Shown: positions 1 to 8,201, counted from the first letter of the stretch. The stretch is DNA of 16,407 bases from Desulfocapsa sp. (GCA_029935135.1 JAOZKX010000007.1:1-16407); one strand, 5' to 3'. The notes: generated by a model from the letters alone, not told the origin. Numbers and translations are program-made.

Positions 1-147
1 TGTCAGAGGTGTAACTCAAGTGCAGATTTTGAACGGGTAAATATTCAGCTGTTACAAAGTTTTTCATATTGTCTTTTATTTAGTACTTTGACTGCAATGG
101 TATTAACATTGAATTTTCTACTATCCACTTGACTTGGAAATAACACT

Positions 148-1575
148 ATGCCCATAACGCTCTATTGGAATGACTATGAAACCTGGGGGATTCATCCGGG
201 AAAGGATCGGGCCGCCCAGTTTGCCGGTATTCGTACGGATAGTGACCTAAATATTATTGGCAAGCCGCTGGTTCAATACTGTAAACCAGCCGATGATATC
301 CTTCCCCATCCAGAGGCCTGTCTGCTCACTGGAATCACCCCCCAGAAGGCATATGCCGACGGTGTTTGTGAGGCAGAGTTTATGGCGGAAATTCATCGGG
401 AATTTATCCAGCCGGGTACATGTGGGGTTGGCTTTAACAGTGTGCGCTTTGATGATGAATTTACCCGTTATGGATTTTACAGGAATTTCTTTGACCCCTA
501 TGGTCGTGAATGGCAGGGAAATAATTCCCGCTGGGATATAATCGATATGGTGCGATTGACCCATGCCTTGCGTCCCGAAGGTATTATCTGGCCGACCCAT
601 GAGGATGGGAGCATCAGTTTTCGCCTGGAAGATCTGACTAAGGCAAATGGCATCAGTCATGAAGGTGCCCATGACGCTCTATCTGATGTCCTGGCAACCA
701 TCGATCTTGCCAAACTGATACGAAGCAAACAGCCACGCCTCTATCAATTTATTTTTGAGTTACGGGAAAAGAAAAAAGTATCTGAACTGCTGCGGAAAGA
801 GGAGATTATACTTCATGTTTCGTCCATGTATCCGGCAGATTCCGGTTGTATTGCTCCTGTGGCAGTGCTTGGCATACATCCTGAATTTTCTAATCAGGTT
901 ATTGTCTATGACCTGCGTCATGATCCTGAACCTCTACTTGAGCTTGACGCAGAGGAAATACAAAAACGACTCTTTTCTAGAAAAGATGAACTCCCTGAAG
1001 GTGTAGAAAGATTACCGGTCAAAACCATACATATCAATAAATGTCCAGTCGTTGTGCCGGTGAGTACGCTAACTACCGGAACTTGTGAACGATGGCATAT
1101 TGATCTTGCCCAGGCGGCATTGAATGTTAAGAAACTGCAGGATGCTTCTCCCTTTATCGAGACATTGGAAAAAGTGTATGCAGGACACTCATTTGCCCCA
1201 CTTACAGATCCGGATCAATGTCTGTATGGAGGTGGGTTTTTTTCAAATAGTGATCGCAGAAAAATGGATGATCTGCGCGAGATGAGTCCTGCAACGCTTG
1301 CCACGACAGGTGTCCAGTTTGCAGATGAACGCCTGCCCGAAATGCTTTTTCGATATCGTGCCAGAAACTGGCCTGGGTCGCTTGCCAGGGAAGAACGGGA
1401 CCGTTGGGACAAGTATCGTCGAAATCGTTTGTGCAGTGAGGAAGGAGATAGCAGTATCAGCTTAAAGGAATATCAAAAGAGACTCGCTGAAAAGGCGGTT
1501 GATTCCACAACAAGTGATGCCGATCGTAAAATTCTTTCAGAACTGGCGGACTGGCCTGGAATAATTGGCCTATAA
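148..1575 (+). CDS. sbcB: Exodeoxyribonuclease I (ExoI)
   Basis: Predicted 3'-to-5' single-strand DNA exonuclease of the DEDD superfamily, which in known members trims 3' ends in recombination and mismatch repair. The 475-aa length equals that of the E. coli enzyme. Visible motifs are the first acidic pair D9-Y-E11 in NDYETWG, the second in VRFDDEFTR (D102/D103), and the third, HDALSD, with H175 and D180. The remainder matches the SH3-like and C-terminal ExoI regions, including the conserved ARNWPGSL...RDRW stretch near residue 410. The ATG has only a weak GGA ribosome site 9 nt upstream. The gene stands alone on its strand and converges with the next gene, 23 nt away. The family is best known from Gammaproteobacteria, so its presence here is mildly notable. 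The family call is very secure. Confidence 0.95.
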   Translation: MPITLYWNDYETWGIHPGKDRAAQFAGIRTDSDLNIIGKPLVQYCKPADDILPHPEACLLTGITPQKAYADGVCEAEFMAEIHREFIQPGTCGVGFNSVRFDDEFTRYGFYRNFFDPYGREWQGNNSRWDIIDMVRLTHALRPEGIIWPTHEDGSISFRLEDLTKANGISHEGAHDALSDVLATIDLAKLIRSKQPRLYQFIFELREKKKVSELLRKEEIILHVSSMYPADSGCIAPVAVLGIHPEFSNQVIVYDLRHDPEPLLELDAEEIQKRLFSRKDELPEGVERLPVKTIHINKCPVVVPVSTLTTGTCERWHIDLAQAALNVKKLQDASPFIETLEKVYAGHSFAPLTDPDQCLYGGGFFSNSDRRKMDDLREMSPATLATTGVQFADERLPEMLFRYRARNWPGSLAREERDRWDKYRRNRLCSEEGDSSISLKEYQKRLAEKAVDSTTSDADRKILSELADWPGIIGL

Positions 1576-1598
1576 AATGCCATGCAGGGTTTGAACTG

Positions 1599-1862
1599 CT
1601 ATTGTTTTTTTAAACGCTCTTGTGCCTCCTCCAGAATTTCGCCAAGACTCAGGATCTTTAATTTTGGCGCCTGAAAGATCTGTTTTTGTTCTTCTTCGGA
1701 GTAGTTGTTGCTGATAAACTCCTGTACAGGAAAATGCTGGAACCAGCAGTCCAGAATCTTGCTGCATGGCAGACCTTTATTGGAGCTTCTGCAATAGTCA
1801 AATGTAAGAAAATGGCCAAGCATTTTACAGTAGCCTTCCTTTTCGTCATACTGTTCAATCAT
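1599..1862 (-). CDS. Small conserved-looking Cys/His protein, unknown function
   Basis: An 87-aa protein with no function I can name. It has four cysteines (C12, C24, C33, C39) and H16 in the pattern YCKMLGH, YCR, PCSK, DCWFQHF, packed into the first 45 residues, then a charged helical C-terminus. This spacing suggests a small metal-binding or Fe-S module, but that is inference. I recall similar short proteins in other former Deltaproteobacteria but cannot check. It starts 4 nt after the stop codon of the upstream fumarylacetoacetase-family gene, and the AGGAG ribosome site overlaps that stop codon. The two are therefore almost certainly one operon with coupled translation. No signal peptide or membrane segment is seen. 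Confidence 0.75.
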   Translation of the reverse strand: MIEQYDEKEGYCKMLGHFLTFDYCRSSNKGLPCSKILDCWFQHFPVQEFISNNYSEEEQKQIFQAPKLKILSLGEILEEAQERLKKQ

Positions 1863-1866
1863 CTCT

Positions 1867-2574
1867 TTACTCCTGGCGTACGCTGTTTAATAAGGTTCCG
1901 ATATTTTCAATTTCCACCTCTACACTGTCTCCATCATGAAGAGGTCCCACCCCACTGGGGGTCCCGGTAATGATGATATCGCCTGCTTCAATGGTGAAAT
2001 TCATGGAGATAAAGGAGATAATCTCAGGGATATTAAATATCATCTGAGATGTGTTGCCCTGCTGTACAGTTTTCCCATTGAGGCGGCAGGTGATATTAAG
2101 ATTTTGTACAGCCCCAATCTGATCCGGCGCAACGACCTGCGGGCCTATGGGGCCAAAGGTGTCCAGAGATTTACCGCGATACCAGCCTGATTTGTCACTT
2201 CGCTGAAGATTGCGCTGGCTGACATCATTAAAACATGTGAACCCGAGGATATGACATGAAGCATCGTCCGGACTGATGTCTTTGATCCTGTTTTTGATAA
2301 TAATAGCCAGTTCTGCTTCATGGTCAGTCCTGCAGGTCTCAAAATTATACTGAGAAAGAAATGCAGGCAGGACTATCTCTTCTCCAGGCCCTATAAGAAC
2401 ATTTGGTGTTTTAGGGAAAAGGACCGGTTCTGTGGGGATTTCATTGGTGAAGTTCTGAACCTGTACGGAGTCACTTTCTTTGATGTGATCAAGGTAATTC
2501 AGGCCAAGAGCGATGATTTTAGATGGGCGAATTTCAATCTCGCCGCCTTTGGAGTATGGTAGGTAGATGGACAT
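1867..2574 (-). CDS. Fumarylacetoacetate hydrolase (FAH) family protein
   Basis: A 235-aa FAH-family enzyme; members are Mg2+-dependent hydrolases, decarboxylases or isomerases acting on beta-diketo acids and related carboxylates. Visible features are the start of the fold at SKIIALGLNY (18-27), the metal ligands E86 and E88 in HEAEL, D117 in FNDVSQRN, the GKSLDTFGPIGP loop (134-145), and the terminal motif GDIIITGTPSGVG (198-210). I start at the ATG at 2574. The frame stays open upstream to about 2865, but that extension has no FAH similarity and would overlap the divergent Fe-S gene; an ATG at 2622 (251 aa) is the other option, and neither has a good ribosome site. It is transcribed before the 87-aa Cys protein. 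The substrate cannot be told from sequence. Confidence 0.88.
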   Translation of the reverse strand: MSIYLPYSKGGEIEIRPSKIIALGLNYLDHIKESDSVQVQNFTNEIPTEPVLFPKTPNVLIGPGEEIVLPAFLSQYNFETCRTDHEAELAIIIKNRIKDISPDDASCHILGFTCFNDVSQRNLQRSDKSGWYRGKSLDTFGPIGPQVVAPDQIGAVQNLNITCRLNGKTVQQGNTSQMIFNIPEIISFISMNFTIEAGDIIITGTPSGVGPLHDGDSVEVEIENIGTLLNSVRQE

Positions 2575-2662
2575 GTCAGCACTGGAGATAAAAGGTTGAT
2601 AATGTGGTATGGCCCCTATCATACCACTGTGAAAAAAAATTGGCGAGAAAAGAGGAGGCTTG

Positions 2663-3466
2663 ATGGTTCGCGAAAAGGTATTGACCCCTTTGGAAATATA
2701 CAAGGTACTGGAACAGAGCAATTGTAAACGTTGTATGCTGCCGAGTTGCCTTGCTTTTGCTGCTGCTGTCATAAGTGGGCAAAAAAAATTGGACGATTGT
2801 CCAATGCTTACTGAGGAAGAAAAAGTAAATCTTTCAGCTACCTTACAAAAACGGTCGACCGCCACTCCCGAGCAGTCAGAATTTATGGTGAAGTTACTGG
2901 AGAAAATTCAGACGATTGAATTCTCGCACCGGGCTCCTGAAATTGGTGCCAAATATGTTGATGAGCACTTACATGTTGTGTCACTTGGCAAAGTATTTCG
3001 TATAAATGCTAAAGGGGAGATGCGATCCGAATGTCATATCATTCCCTGGGTGCAGGCACCGCTGCTGTCCTATGTCTGTCATCCGACCCATCAGTCGGTC
3101 ACTGGAACATGGAGCTCTTGTCGGGAACTCAATGGCGGTATTGAGTGGCAGGGATTATTCACCAGCCGCTGTGAAGCACCGCTCCGTCAACTGGCTGATG
3201 CAAACCCTGATCTGCTTGCAGATATTGTTGATCTGTTTATGGCTGAGGAGGTGGAAGGGTTTGATGCGGATATTGCCCTTGTTCTTTACCCCTTTCCCCA
3301 TATCCCCATTTTGATCTGTTATCAGATGGCTGACGGGGATCTTGATTCGGAACTGACAATTTTTTTTGATGAATGCTGTGGCTCCAATTTACATATTAAA
3401 TCGATTTATACGCTGGTTGCCGGCCTAGTCAAGATGTTTGAGAATATAGCAAAAAATCATTACTGA
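2663..3466 (+). CDS. 4Fe-4S domain plus DUF3786 protein
   Basis: A 267-aa protein with an N-terminal four-cysteine cluster motif, C21-x2-C24-x4-C29-x16-C46. This is the pattern of the 4Fe-4S domain found in the corrinoid Fe-S protein CdhE/AcsC and in RnfB. The rest (about 65-267) resembles DUF3786, a family of unknown function common in anaerobes, with conserved-looking stretches such as HIIPWVQ, the ALVLYPFPHIPILICY strand pair and FFDECC (D and two Cys). No signal peptide is seen, so it is probably cytoplasmic. I chose the ATG at 2663 because AGGAGG lies at 2653-2658; a TTG lies directly before it. The gene diverges from the FAH-family gene with about 88 nt between starts. A redox or electron-transfer role is inference from the cluster only. 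Confidence 0.85.
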   Translation: MVREKVLTPLEIYKVLEQSNCKRCMLPSCLAFAAAVISGQKKLDDCPMLTEEEKVNLSATLQKRSTATPEQSEFMVKLLEKIQTIEFSHRAPEIGAKYVDEHLHVVSLGKVFRINAKGEMRSECHIIPWVQAPLLSYVCHPTHQSVTGTWSSCRELNGGIEWQGLFTSRCEAPLRQLADANPDLLADIVDLFMAEEVEGFDADIALVLYPFPHIPILICYQMADGDLDSELTIFFDECCGSNLHIKSIYTLVAGLVKMFENIAKNHY

Positions 3467-3531
3467 TGTGGACCTGGATGGCGTCGGCGTCCCAGTAGAA
3501 GGGATGTCGTTCCTCTTTCCACGATGAACTG

Positions 3532-4410
3532 CTATTTCTGGGCACATACAGCAAATGCCGGACCGTTTGGATGGTCAAGGTCCTCAAAGCTAATATGTAT
3601 ATCTGTGAAGCCAAATTGCTCTAACGCCTTTAATATGCTGTCTCGGGTTAACCATGTGCTGTCTGGTTGAGAGCCTCCACAGAAACCAGACCAATCCAAT
3701 GCTTTCTTGTATGACTGTGTGACATGCTCATACGAAACCCCGTCATGTTCAAATGTGCTGACAGGACCAAATTTATAATTTAATTCCTCTCTGTTTGTGA
3801 TGATTTCCTGGTCATAATAATGCGTCCAGATGAATATTCTGGAGGATAATTTAGATATTAATTGCAACAGCTTAATAGGGTCTTCCATATGGTACAAAAC
3901 ACCACTTGCAAAGATCATGTCGTATTGTGAGTTATCCTTTTCGAGAAAAGAGATGAAGTCACCCAACTTAAACTCGACTCTATCGAGATTTAATATGTTC
4001 TGCATACACAGGCATTTTAAAAAAGCTCGAGTGTTTGCCTCAATGGAGATAATCTTGTTGGCATTTTTATTTTGAAACATATAGGAATGACCACCTTCAA
4101 GGGGACCAAGTTCCAGTATCTTCCAACCAGAAAAGCTGCCAAGAGTCTGTTCTGCCCAGTCGACGCGATGGTCTTCAAACAATTTGGCAACACCTGGCTG
4201 AGCTACCAGACCCGTATTCTCTGGGAGTTGGGATGACCATTCTCCCTGAAATATATCAAGAACATTTTGCCTGCTTGGTTCTGTCATGACATAGGCGTCA
4301 AGAATTTCAGTATTTACAGCTTCATTGTTTGCATCTGCATTGTTTTTGGGTTGAAAAAGGTGTGAGAAATAATGTGTCATCTCACGGTAGCCAAATTTTT
4401 TTAATTTCAT
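3532..4410 (-). CDS. Class I SAM-dependent methyltransferase
   Basis: A 292-aa predicted methyltransferase of unknown substrate. The Rossmann core is clear: motif I KILELGPLEGGHS (97-109), the acidic residue E124 ending strand 2 in SIEANTR, D151 in the LGD turn, and the post-motif region FASGVLYHMEDP (167-178). The first 90 residues and the long C-terminal part (HYYD, TWLTRDSI, FGFTDI) look like methyltransferases of polysaccharide or small-molecule type rather than RNA enzymes, but this is a weak inference. It lies 29 nt downstream of the STAS-PilZ gene on the same strand, so the two may be cotranscribed. An AGGA ribosome site is about 11 nt before the ATG. Its DNA looks somewhat more AT-rich than its neighbours by eye, a weak sign of separate origin. 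Confidence 0.82.
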   Translation of the reverse strand: MKLKKFGYREMTHYFSHLFQPKNNADANNEAVNTEILDAYVMTEPSRQNVLDIFQGEWSSQLPENTGLVAQPGVAKLFEDHRVDWAEQTLGSFSGWKILELGPLEGGHSYMFQNKNANKIISIEANTRAFLKCLCMQNILNLDRVEFKLGDFISFLEKDNSQYDMIFASGVLYHMEDPIKLLQLISKLSSRIFIWTHYYDQEIITNREELNYKFGPVSTFEHDGVSYEHVTQSYKKALDWSGFCGGSQPDSTWLTRDSILKALEQFGFTDIHISFEDLDHPNGPAFAVCAQK

Positions 4411-4439
4411 ATTTCATTGTTCCTGCTGTGAATATGTCT

Positions 4440-5378
4440 TTAATTGGGTTGGTCATGAAAGAATCTATTAGATCGTTTCATGTCAACAGAACCGGTAAGG
4501 CGGTCAAGAAAGTGGATTGTTTTATTGGAGAGGTCTATAAATTCCAGTCCATAATTACTCTGATGAGAGGAACGGGATACAGCATATTCCTTAAATGTAA
4601 AGTGTGCTCCCAGTCGGCCCTCGAGAAGAAGGGTATCCCCCGGAGAAAGGTTAAAAGCGGAACTCATACAAAGACCACCTGGACTGATATTTAAGATAAC
4701 AGCACGGTGTCGTTTCCCGGTGGTGGTATTCTTACAATAAACAGTGATCTCTTCATCCATAATCTGTTTGTTTTCAATCCTGCGGTGTTTGCGTCGTTCT
4801 TCTTTGTCAATCTTTTGATGAAGGGTTGTTTCAGCGTCATCTGTACCATCGGGTAACTCAGACTCTTCTTCAGCGCTTACATGGATTTCTTCTTCTCTCG
4901 GATGGTCATCGTCAACTTCCAGGAGAATGGCATAGGCCGTTTCGTCGTCTTCTCTTATCTGAACTTCCGGCTCTATTTCATTTTGTTTGGCTGCAGGTTT
5001 TACATTGGATGGGTAAATCTTTTGGGTTTGATTTTTCTTTTCCCAGAAGAGATTGCTCAGAGTTGCATTACGACTTGCAGACTGGGTGAATTCCTGATCC
5101 AGTCGGGTCATTTTGAGTAAGCCAAGGACCCGGTCGTCAACACCACATAAAATAAGTCTTCGGTGGACACCGAGATCTCCCAAAGAACGGATAATAGAAC
5201 CAAGTCCAGTGGAGTCTATAAAATTGACTGTGGACAAATCAAGGAGAATATCCATCTGACTCTTTAGAATAAAACTATTCATAGCAGTCAAAAACTCCTG
5301 AGCTAGAGAGGCGTCTAGACTTGGGCCGTCACAGGTAATGATAAAAATGGATTGGACGATTTCAGTTTTTATCTTCAT
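4440..5378 (-). CDS. STAS domain - acidic linker - PilZ domain regulator
   Basis: A 312-aa two-domain regulatory protein. Residues 1-110 form a STAS domain as in anti-sigma-factor antagonists, with the DSTGLGS signature at 55-61; S56 is in the position of the phosphorylated serine of SpoIIAA. Residues about 130-190 are an acidic, probably disordered linker. Residues about 195-300 form a PilZ domain, the c-di-GMP receptor fold, with the RRKHRR basic motif (195-200) and the NISPGG motif (230-235), both c-di-GMP contact motifs in known PilZ proteins. The protein could couple a partner-switch phosphorylation signal to c-di-GMP. No kinase or phosphatase lies next to it. It precedes the methyltransferase gene by 29 nt. 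Domain calls are firm; the biological role is inference. Confidence 0.88.
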   Translation of the reverse strand: MKIKTEIVQSIFIITCDGPSLDASLAQEFLTAMNSFILKSQMDILLDLSTVNFIDSTGLGSIIRSLGDLGVHRRLILCGVDDRVLGLLKMTRLDQEFTQSASRNATLSNLFWEKKNQTQKIYPSNVKPAAKQNEIEPEVQIREDDETAYAILLEVDDDHPREEEIHVSAEEESELPDGTDDAETTLHQKIDKEERRKHRRIENKQIMDEEITVYCKNTTTGKRHRAVILNISPGGLCMSSAFNLSPGDTLLLEGRLGAHFTFKEYAVSRSSHQSNYGLEFIDLSNKTIHFLDRLTGSVDMKRSNRFFHDQPN

Positions 5379-5486
5379 TGCGGTGGGTTCCGGAGCAAAG
5401 CTGTTTAGGATATATACGCACAGCAGTAGTTTCTGTTGGTCGGATAAGGTGAAGTCGTAAATGAATGACTCTTAAAACTATTGCGT

Positions 5487-5514
5487 ATAGTAGCACGGAA
5501 ATAAGCAAAATCAA
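5487..5514 (-). promoter_or_regulatory. Candidate sigma70-type promoter for the STAS-PilZ gene
   Basis: Read on the minus strand: TTGATT, 16 nt, TACTAT, about 110 nt before the ATG of the STAS-PilZ gene. Both boxes are imperfect. It is the best match I found in the 176-nt gap after the alcohol dehydrogenase gene, which otherwise shows no strong terminator. Confidence 0.3.
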
Positions 5515-5554
5515 TATTTTAATATCAGGAATTTCTTAAGGGGTACGAGGCAAA

Positions 5555-6718
5555 CTATATACAGTCCTTAAGGATTAATTCTATTAATTGCTGATCATAT
5601 CCCTGCATACGCCAAACTTTGGCAAGGGTTACAGCATTATCTGCTATTTGAGGAATATCCTTTGCAGGGATGTTCAGGGCTGTGATACTGGTTGGACTGT
5701 TTACCTGCTGAAACCAATTGCTGAGCTCCTTAATACTCTTAGCAGCTTTTTCCTCAATAGTTCCTTCGCGTAAATCAAAGACGCGTTCTCCAAACTGGGC
5801 AAATCGTTGGGGGTGGCGTTTGGCTTGAAAGCGCATCCAGCCGGGAATAATGGCAGAAAGACCTGCTCCGTGTGGAACATTGTAAAAGGCGGAGAGGGTG
5901 TGTTCGATCATATGCATGGGGAAGCCAACTTTTCCAAGTCCGGCACCTGTGAGCCCGTTCAGGGCAAGGGTTGCTGTCCACATGAGATCGGCACGGGCCT
6001 GGTAATCGTCAAGTTGTGTAAGTATCCGATTGCAACTCTCCATTGCATTGATAACCAGTCCTTCCATCAGGCGATCCTGCACAGGAGTATATGGGTCTTC
6101 GGTAGTAAAGTAGAATTCAAGGACATGGGCTATTGCATCAACAGCGCCGTAGGCTGTGTAGTCGGCGGGAACTGTACAGGTTGCCTGGGGATCAAGAATA
6201 GAAACTTTGGGGTAGAGGCGCTTGTTGGCAAAGCCAAATTTCTGCCTGCTGTCGTCGTTGGTGATAACCATGCCGGAGTTCATTTCTGAGCCGGATGCGG
6301 CAATGGTCAAGACAGTGGTCAGTGGTAAGGTCTGCTTAATGCTTTTTTTTCCGGTGAAGAATTTCCAAACATCATGGGCAACAGGAGTACCGGCACAGAT
6401 AGCCTTTGCCTCATCCAGGACAGAACCGCCTCCCACTGCGCAGATAACCTGGCAGTTTTTTTCTTTTGCCAGCTGAATCCCTTTATGTGTATGAGACAGG
6501 AGGGGGTTTGATTGCACGCCTCCATGTTCAGTAATCGTTGCTCCTGCAGTCAGGAGTGAATGACAAACCTGCTCGTAGAGACCGTTTTTTTTTATGGAGC
6601 CACTGCCATATACAAGGAGAACATTGTTACCATAATGAACTGTTTCATTGCCAATTGCAGGAATTGTATCTTTGCCGAAGAGGACTTTGGTGGGATTATG
6701 AAAGACAAAATTTTGCAT
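5555..6718 (-). CDS. Iron-type NAD(P)-dependent alcohol dehydrogenase (YqhD/BdhA-like)
   Basis: A 387-aa group III (iron-type) alcohol dehydrogenase, the same length as E. coli YqhD, which reduces aldehydes with NADPH. The nucleotide-binding AVGGGSVLDEAKAI (94-107) and the TIAASGSEMN loop (138-147) are present. The four metal ligands are visible: D194 and H198 in GAVDAIAH, H273 in IEHTLSA, and H283 in NVPHGAG. Overall similarity is to the butanol dehydrogenase/YqhD branch, so the likely role is short-chain aldehyde reduction; the exact substrate is unknown. The start is well defined by AAGGAGATATC directly before the ATG. The gene begins 10 nt after the rsmA stop and is probably the last gene of the tsaD-to-rsmA run. 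Confidence 0.93.
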   Translation of the reverse strand: MQNFVFHNPTKVLFGKDTIPAIGNETVHYGNNVLLVYGSGSIKKNGLYEQVCHSLLTAGATITEHGGVQSNPLLSHTHKGIQLAKEKNCQVICAVGGGSVLDEAKAICAGTPVAHDVWKFFTGKKSIKQTLPLTTVLTIAASGSEMNSGMVITNDDSRQKFGFANKRLYPKVSILDPQATCTVPADYTAYGAVDAIAHVLEFYFTTEDPYTPVQDRLMEGLVINAMESCNRILTQLDDYQARADLMWTATLALNGLTGAGLGKVGFPMHMIEHTLSAFYNVPHGAGLSAIIPGWMRFQAKRHPQRFAQFGERVFDLREGTIEEKAAKSIKELSNWFQQVNSPTSITALNIPAKDIPQIADNAVTLAKVWRMQGYDQQLIELILKDCI

Positions 6719-6728
6719 GATATCTCCT

Positions 6729-7625
6729 TTACGAATGGGCCAATATATGAGAAAAACTTAGGCTAAGGTCGATAAACTGATTAAGGTCGAGTACTTCTGC
6801 GCGTAGCCCAGGGGAAATATCAGCTTTCAGTATTGCCTCTTTGGTCAGTTGTTTTTCGAGTTTTTTATCACCTTCCGCAAATGATCTGAAAAAACCACCC
6901 CCGGTAAGGGTGTTGAGCAGAGTTTTTCTTCTTTGACTAAATGCTGCACGGACAATTTTTGTAAAAAGTGGCCGGTCATAATCTGTTCTGAACTGGAGTC
7001 GTTCATTCCCAGCTGCAAATTCGATACGAACAACCACAGACTCGATTTTTGGTCGTGGGTGAAACTCGTTAGGTTTGAGTAACAGGAGATTTTTGATTTT
7101 GGCACAGCTACTCAGGAGCACAGTTGGTATGCCATACTGTTTTGATTTTGGCTTAGCAGTTAAACGATCGGCAACCTCTTTTTGCAGCATAACAGTGGCC
7201 CAGTCAACTTTTTCCTGATGCTCAATAAGCTTAAAGAGGAAAGGGTTGGAAATGGAATAGGGAAGGTTGGCCATAATTTTGAGAGGTGCACCACTTAAAC
7301 GGTATAGTTCATCAAAGTCTGCCTTTAGTATATCCTGATGAAGAAGGGTGACATTGTCGGGAAGATCTTTTTTTTCTCTGTGAAAACGAACGAGACCACT
7401 GTCAATCTCCAGGCCGATAACATTTTTTGCCTGTTCTGCGATGGGTTGGGTCAATGCCCCCAGGCCTACGCCAACTTCGATAATGGTATCGGCTTTATTG
7501 ATATGACCACAGTGGGCAACTGCCTCTGCAGTAGATTTATGGACAAGAAAGTTTTGCCCCAACCGTTTTTTTGGGGCAAGGTTCTCCTCTTGAAGCGATT
7601 TCCTTGTTTGACCATATCGACTCAT
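6729..7625 (-). CDS. rsmA: 16S rRNA (adenine1518-N6/adenine1519-N6)-dimethyltransferase
   Basis: The KsgA/RsmA enzyme, which dimethylates two adjacent adenines in the 3' loop of 16S rRNA during small-subunit maturation. Visible motifs are the N-terminal KKRLGQNFL (19-27), motif I IEVGVGLGALT (49-59), acidic E73 in GLEID, D98 in LLHQDIL, the catalytic NLPYSISNP (120-128), the FHPRPKI substrate-loop region, and RAAFSQRRKTLLNTL near the C-terminal domain. At 298 aa the protein is slightly longer than E. coli KsgA, with a short N-terminal extension. Its ATG overlaps the stop codon of the upstream DUF2062 gene (ATGA), indicating translational coupling. Also known as ksgA. The call is very secure. 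Confidence 0.95.
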   Translation of the reverse strand: MSRYGQTRKSLQEENLAPKKRLGQNFLVHKSTAEAVAHCGHINKADTIIEVGVGLGALTQPIAEQAKNVIGLEIDSGLVRFHREKKDLPDNVTLLHQDILKADFDELYRLSGAPLKIMANLPYSISNPFLFKLIEHQEKVDWATVMLQKEVADRLTAKPKSKQYGIPTVLLSSCAKIKNLLLLKPNEFHPRPKIESVVVRIEFAAGNERLQFRTDYDRPLFTKIVRAAFSQRRKTLLNTLTGGGFFRSFAEGDKKLEKQLTKEAILKADISPGLRAEVLDLNQFIDLSLSFSHILAHS

Positions 7626-8140
7626 TTTTTCTTTTTTCTCTCTTTTAACAGATGTCTTTGTCTTCGTTTTTCTCGAATTTTGAGGGTCAGCCGCAGGGTT
7701 GCATAATACCAGGCAATGGAAGTAGGGAGGGCCATAACGAATCCTCCAACGAGCATAACGATAATTAATTCAGTGCCTTGATGGGTGAGCATATCAAAAG
7801 ATTCTCTAAGGCCACGCCCGGAAAGAATAATATCCAGAATGTTTTGAATGCTGCTCCAGGTAACAGTGTACGGGGTGAGAAAGTTACCAATAACCATGCT
7901 GAGATAATATATGGGAATATAGGTAAATGGGTTGGAGATAACAAGGCTGGCAAAAAGACCGGCCATGGCAGAGGTTCTTGTCAAGCAGCAGATAGCTATT
8001 ATGCCAATGGTATGAAAAGGCATTACCGGCAAGGTACCAATCAGAGCTCCGATAAAACTTCCCCAGGCAATGGAGAGGGGATCTCCTTTAATCCTGAGAA
8101 ACCGGAGATAGTAGTATTTTTTGAGTCTGCTGAGATTCAT
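7622..8140 (-). CDS. DUF2062 membrane protein, copy 1
   Basis: A 172-aa integral membrane protein of the DUF2062 family, whose function is not established. Signature stretches are the YYYLRF N-terminus with basic residues (9-14), the first hydrophobic block about 24-60 containing LPVMPFHT (37-44), SNPFTYIP..YYLS (69-81) with IGNFLTPYT (84-92), and a C-terminal hydrophobic segment about 124-148. It ends in a strongly basic, Lys-rich cytoplasmic-looking tail. It aligns without gaps to copy 2 just upstream; counting by hand, about half of the first 140 residues are identical. It overlaps rsmA by 4 nt at its end. The 61-nt AT-rich gap before it could hold a secondary promoter, but I cannot name one. 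Confidence 0.85.
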   Translation of the reverse strand: MNLSRLKKYYYLRFLRIKGDPLSIAWGSFIGALIGTLPVMPFHTIGIIAICCLTRTSAMAGLFASLVISNPFTYIPIYYLSMVIGNFLTPYTVTWSSIQNILDIILSGRGLRESFDMLTHQGTELIIVMLVGGFVMALPTSIAWYYATLRLTLKIREKRRQRHLLKERKKKK

Positions 8141-8201
8141 TTACCAGGAATAAAAATTAAATAAAATTTTGATTTATCATTTGTATACCATTTTATCATA
8201 T

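Noticed and set aside
1..147. Search for a gene or clear promoter upstream of sbcB
   Set aside because: No coding frame is supported; a TTGACT at 88-93 lacks a good -10 at proper spacing, so no promoter is called.
2575..2865. 97-codon N-terminal extension of the FAH-family protein
   Set aside because: It has no FAH similarity, overlaps the divergent Fe-S gene with its good AGGAGG site, and lacks its own ribosome site.
5536..5571. CTTAAGG/CCTTAAG inverted repeat at the alcohol dehydrogenase 3' end as a terminator
   Set aside because: AT-rich short arms with a long loop that overlaps the coding end and no T-tract; too weak to call.
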